Below, piece by piece: positions 59,676-61,511 of a stretch of 61,511 bases of DNA. Made by a program: the position numbers and the translations under genes. The DNA comes from Thermococcus sp. JdFR-02 (GTDB lineage: Archaea; Methanobacteriota_B; Thermococci; Thermococcales; Thermococcaceae). The stretch is taken from the NCBI GenBank assembly GCA_002009975.1, contig MTLP01000020.1:1-61511 (forward strand), read 5' to 3'. Below the pieces are notes generated by a model, which saw only the letters and a program-made list of their open reading frames with translations, was not told the origin of the DNA and ran no database searches. How positions within the stretch are numbered: the first letter of the stretch is position 1; every line of letters begins with the position of its first letter.

Positions 59676-60662
59676 ATGAAGTGGAAAGACTACTGGGATT
59701 TGATAACGATCATATGCTTATCATTAATATTGGACTTTTTAATAGCCTTTTATCCAGACAGTTTACTTAGGAAAGCTCTTGGCTTAGCCTTTGTCCTCTT
59801 CTTCCCCGGCTATGTGTTTATAACAGCTTTATTCCCAAACAGGAAAGAGCTTGATAACCTTGAAAGATTGGCTCTAAGCTTTGGATTAAGCATAGCTATT
59901 GTTCCGTTAATTGGATTGGGCTTAAATTATACACCCTGGGGAATTCGCTTAATTCCAATTTTAGTTAGCTTAACAGCTTTTAACCTAATTTTTGGGGTTT
60001 TTGCAGTTTATAGAAGGGTTAATGCAGTTGATCCATGGATTCCAAAGGTCGACTGGCAGAAGCTTAAAGAGGAACTTGAATGGGATAAAGCGAGCAAGTT
60101 GGATAAAGCATTAACCGTGATTTTGATAATTGCGATAATCTCTTCAATCGCGACTTTAGCCTATGTTATAACTCATCCCAAGCCTGGAGAAAAATTCACT
60201 GAGTTCTACATTTTGGGTCCAGGTGGGAAGGCAAGTGACTATCCAACAGAGCTTTTCGTTGGAGAAGAGGGAAGAGTTATCTTGGGAATAGCAAATCACG
60301 AATACAGAAATGTCACTTATTTCGTTGAAGTCTGGCTCGTAAATTTAACCTATGACTTTGAGACCAACCAAACGTATATTCACAACATGTATCTAATAGA
60401 TACATTTAATGTCACGTTGCCTCACAAGCCGATAGATATTGAAGGAAATTGGACTCCTCAGTGGGAGATGAACTACACCTTCAAAATCAATAAACCCGGA
60501 AAATGGCAACTCTGGTTTTTGCTCTTTAAAGACGAAGAACCACCTCTGCCCAAGCCAATAAATAATGATTACGCCCAAACAAACGCAACTCAGAGGATTT
60601 TGGATGCAATTGATGGAAAGATACTGAGCTTAAAGCTCAATATTGAAGTTAGAAGGATTTAA
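59676..60662 (+). CDS. DUF1616 membrane protein
   Basis: Protein of 328 residues with four N-terminal membrane segments, the DUF1616 signature GLAFVLFFPGYVFITALFP and ERLALSFGLSIAIVPLIGL, another membrane helix near 150-170, and an extracytoplasmic beta domain (TEFYILGPGGKASDYPTELF ... GIANHEYRNVTYFVEVWLVN). The ATG at 59676 follows GGGGGAAGTGA. DUF1616 proteins are common near archaeal surface-layer or glycosylation genes; function unknown. It is the last gene of its operon. Confidence 0.88.
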   Translation: MKWKDYWDLITIICLSLILDFLIAFYPDSLLRKALGLAFVLFFPGYVFITALFPNRKELDNLERLALSFGLSIAIVPLIGLGLNYTPWGIRLIPILVSLTAFNLIFGVFAVYRRVNAVDPWIPKVDWQKLKEELEWDKASKLDKALTVILIIAIISSIATLAYVITHPKPGEKFTEFYILGPGGKASDYPTELFVGEEGRVILGIANHEYRNVTYFVEVWLVNLTYDFETNQTYIHNMYLIDTFNVTLPHKPIDIEGNWTPQWEMNYTFKINKPGKWQLWFLLFKDEEPPLPKPINNDYAQTNATQRILDAIDGKILSLKLNIEVRRI

Positions 60663-60680
60663 TGGAAATAGATTTATCTG

Positions 60681-61003
60681 CTATACCTTTAGGGTATCCC
60701 TTACAATTTTCAAAAATTCCTCAATAAAATTTAAAACAAACGCTGCTTCTTCTTCACTCACTAATGCTCCGCCGTATTGAACATTATGTCTCGAGACTCT
60801 GAGTTCATCAAAGATATTTATTAAATTCGTTATTCTAGGATTGTCTTTATACAAGTCCCTAATAGCTATTCCTAAGCAATAATGACTTCTTTCTTTAAAT
60901 CCTTTTGCAAAGAGTAATGCTCTTGCAATGTGAAATGCAGAGTTATAAGCAGCTATTTCTACCATCTCATAATCTTTGATTTCAAAATTTCTTTTTGCAG
61001 ATT
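60681..61003 (-). pseudogene. HEPN-domain protein, 5' part removed by an IS605-type insertion
   Basis: HEPN-family frame. From the ATG at 60965 it encodes 94 residues, with YNSAFHIARALLFAKGFKER and the HEPN motif ELRVSRHNVQYGG (R-x4-H). The frame stays open upstream of that ATG (SAKRNFEIKDYEMVEIAAY) into the transposon end at 61004. Normal HEPN proteins begin with a helix before that segment, so the true start was probably cut off by the insertion. Whether the ATG at 60965 still allows a functional short protein is uncertain. A nucleotidyltransferase partner, usual for HEPN, is not seen. Confidence 0.7.
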
Positions 61004-61511
61004 GTGAACTACCCCTTGCTTACGCAAGGGGCTTCCCGCTTCACGGAGAGAACTTGCCCATCGATCACGTTTCTGTAGCTAATCACGAGGGGTAGAGGTT
61101 CTCTCCCCACGGGCGTTCGGGACCGTCCCAGCCCCACATCTAAGATGTTCAGGGAAGCGTTCAGATCTCTGTCCGCCTCCCAGTTGCATTTGGGACAGAC
61201 AAACCATCTATCATTTAGCCTGAGATCTTCCACAACATGACCACATTTAGCACATCTCTTTGATGTATTGGCAGGCTTAACTCTCACCACCCGCCTACCA
61301 GCTCTTTCAGCCTTGTAGGCGAGCAGTGAGAGGAATTTAGACCAGGCAGAGTCGAGAATGTGTCTGTTCAAGGTCGAGGGCTTACCGTTCTCGACCATAT
61401 CTTTAACATTCAAATCCTCAACGCATATTACATCGTAATTTCTGACGTAGTAGCAAGAGAGTTTGTGCAGAAAATCTAACCGCTGATTCTCAAGCTTCTC
61501 GTAGAGTTTAG
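61004..61511 (-). mobile_element. Right end and body of an IS605-type element (runs off the window)
   Basis: The end carries the hairpin CCCCTTGC-GTAA-GCAAGGGG (61012-61031 on minus) followed by TAGTTCAC. TTCAC at 61004-61008 is the likely cleavage end. tnpB fills the rest. The 3' part of tnpB plus this end would form the omega RNA, whose guide would be read from the flanking HEPN sequence below 61004. Confidence 0.75.
61009..61511 (-). CDS. tnpB: TnpB RNA-guided nuclease, N-terminal part outside the window
   Basis: The visible C-terminal 167 residues hold the RuvC-II Glu in YDVICVEDLNVKDMVENG, the zinc ribbon CAKCG...CPKCN and the RuvC-III Asp in EADRDLNASLNIL. A further C-terminal tail (GRSRTPVGREPLPLVISYRN) is common in archaeal OrfB proteins. 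The frame is open to the end of the window. TnpB of IS200/IS605 elements is an RNA-guided DNA endonuclease, ancestor-like to Cas12. The stop TAG lies inside the right-end hairpin region. All key residues present look intact. Confidence 0.92.
   Translation of the reverse strand, partial: KLYEKLENQRLDFLHKLSCYYVRNYDVICVEDLNVKDMVENGKPSTLNRHILDSAWSKFLSLLAYKAERAGRRVVRVKPANTSKRCAKCGHVVEDLRLNDRWFVCPKCNWEADRDLNASLNILDVGLGRSRTPVGREPLPLVISYRNVIDGQVLSVKREAPCVSKG

Noticed and set aside
1-61511. CRISPR arrays and rRNA genes
   Set aside because: No series of regularly spaced identical repeats of 24-37 bases and no rRNA-like sequence was found; the only tandem motifs are short promoter palindromes.

Overview
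The window comes from a hyperthermophilic archaeon of the order Thermococcales, most likely a low-GC Thermococcus or a close relative. The basis is a thermosome gene, BRE/TATA promoters about 25 bases upstream of starts, GGTG-type ribosome binding sites, intron-less tRNAs with encoded CCA, an archaeal STT3/AglB, Taw3, a DUF257 protein and several archaeal AAA-ATPases with C-terminal nuclease-like domains. The assignment is by family content and composition; species level cannot be reached without a search.

Layout. 1-11 kb: a partial thermosome subunit, then a small glycan/lipid group (flippase-like membrane protein, GT4 glycosyltransferase, polysaccharide deacetylase), Taw3, a secreted subtilisin, an SF1 helicase, a tRNA-Glu/tRNA-Ile unit, a sugar-phosphate nucleotidyltransferase, an unknown basic protein and a DUF257 protein. 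A complete-looking unassigned structured RNA gene lies at 11300-11478 on the minus strand. 11.6-20 kb: threonine synthase-like enzyme, the first ATPase, then a sulfate-activation operon (RHH protein, ATP sulfurylase, DHH phosphoesterase, alkaline-phosphatase-superfamily enzyme, DUF4258/DUF2283 pair, APS kinase, TauE-type permease).

20-28.5 kb is an accessory island: four AAA-ATPases, an AbiE-like regulator with a truncated nucleotidyltransferase, a VapBC pair, and decayed pieces of sugar genes (epimerase start, nucleotidyltransferase end, repeated starts of what may be a flippase gene). 28.5-49 kb is a surface-glycan locus: AglB, RmlA, an epimerase, RmlC, RmlD and a Wzx flippase on the plus strand; converging on them, a ten-gene minus-strand operon of glycosyltransferases, a polytopic membrane protein, a sulfatase-like enzyme, a deacetylase, an acyltransferase, a GT2 enzyme and, unexpectedly, a 3-hydroxyacyl-CoA dehydrogenase-like protein. 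A VapBC pair heads that operon.

49-53.5 kb is a second accessory patch (three-gene PIN operon, dead VapBC, sixth ATPase, RHH/PIN pair). 53.5-60.7 kb holds the MoxR/DUF58/DUF4350/DUF4129 membrane cluster on the minus strand and a divergent three-gene membrane group ending in DUF1616. The window ends in an IS605-type element carrying tnpB, whose right end cuts the 5' part of a HEPN gene.

The most notable pattern is that all six ATPase-nuclease genes carry their own, mostly gene-specific, repeated or palindromic DNA motif at the promoter and start codon. In two or three of them it has the same geometry (two palindromes 16 bp apart). This suggests a family of individually autoregulated selfish or defence-like modules.
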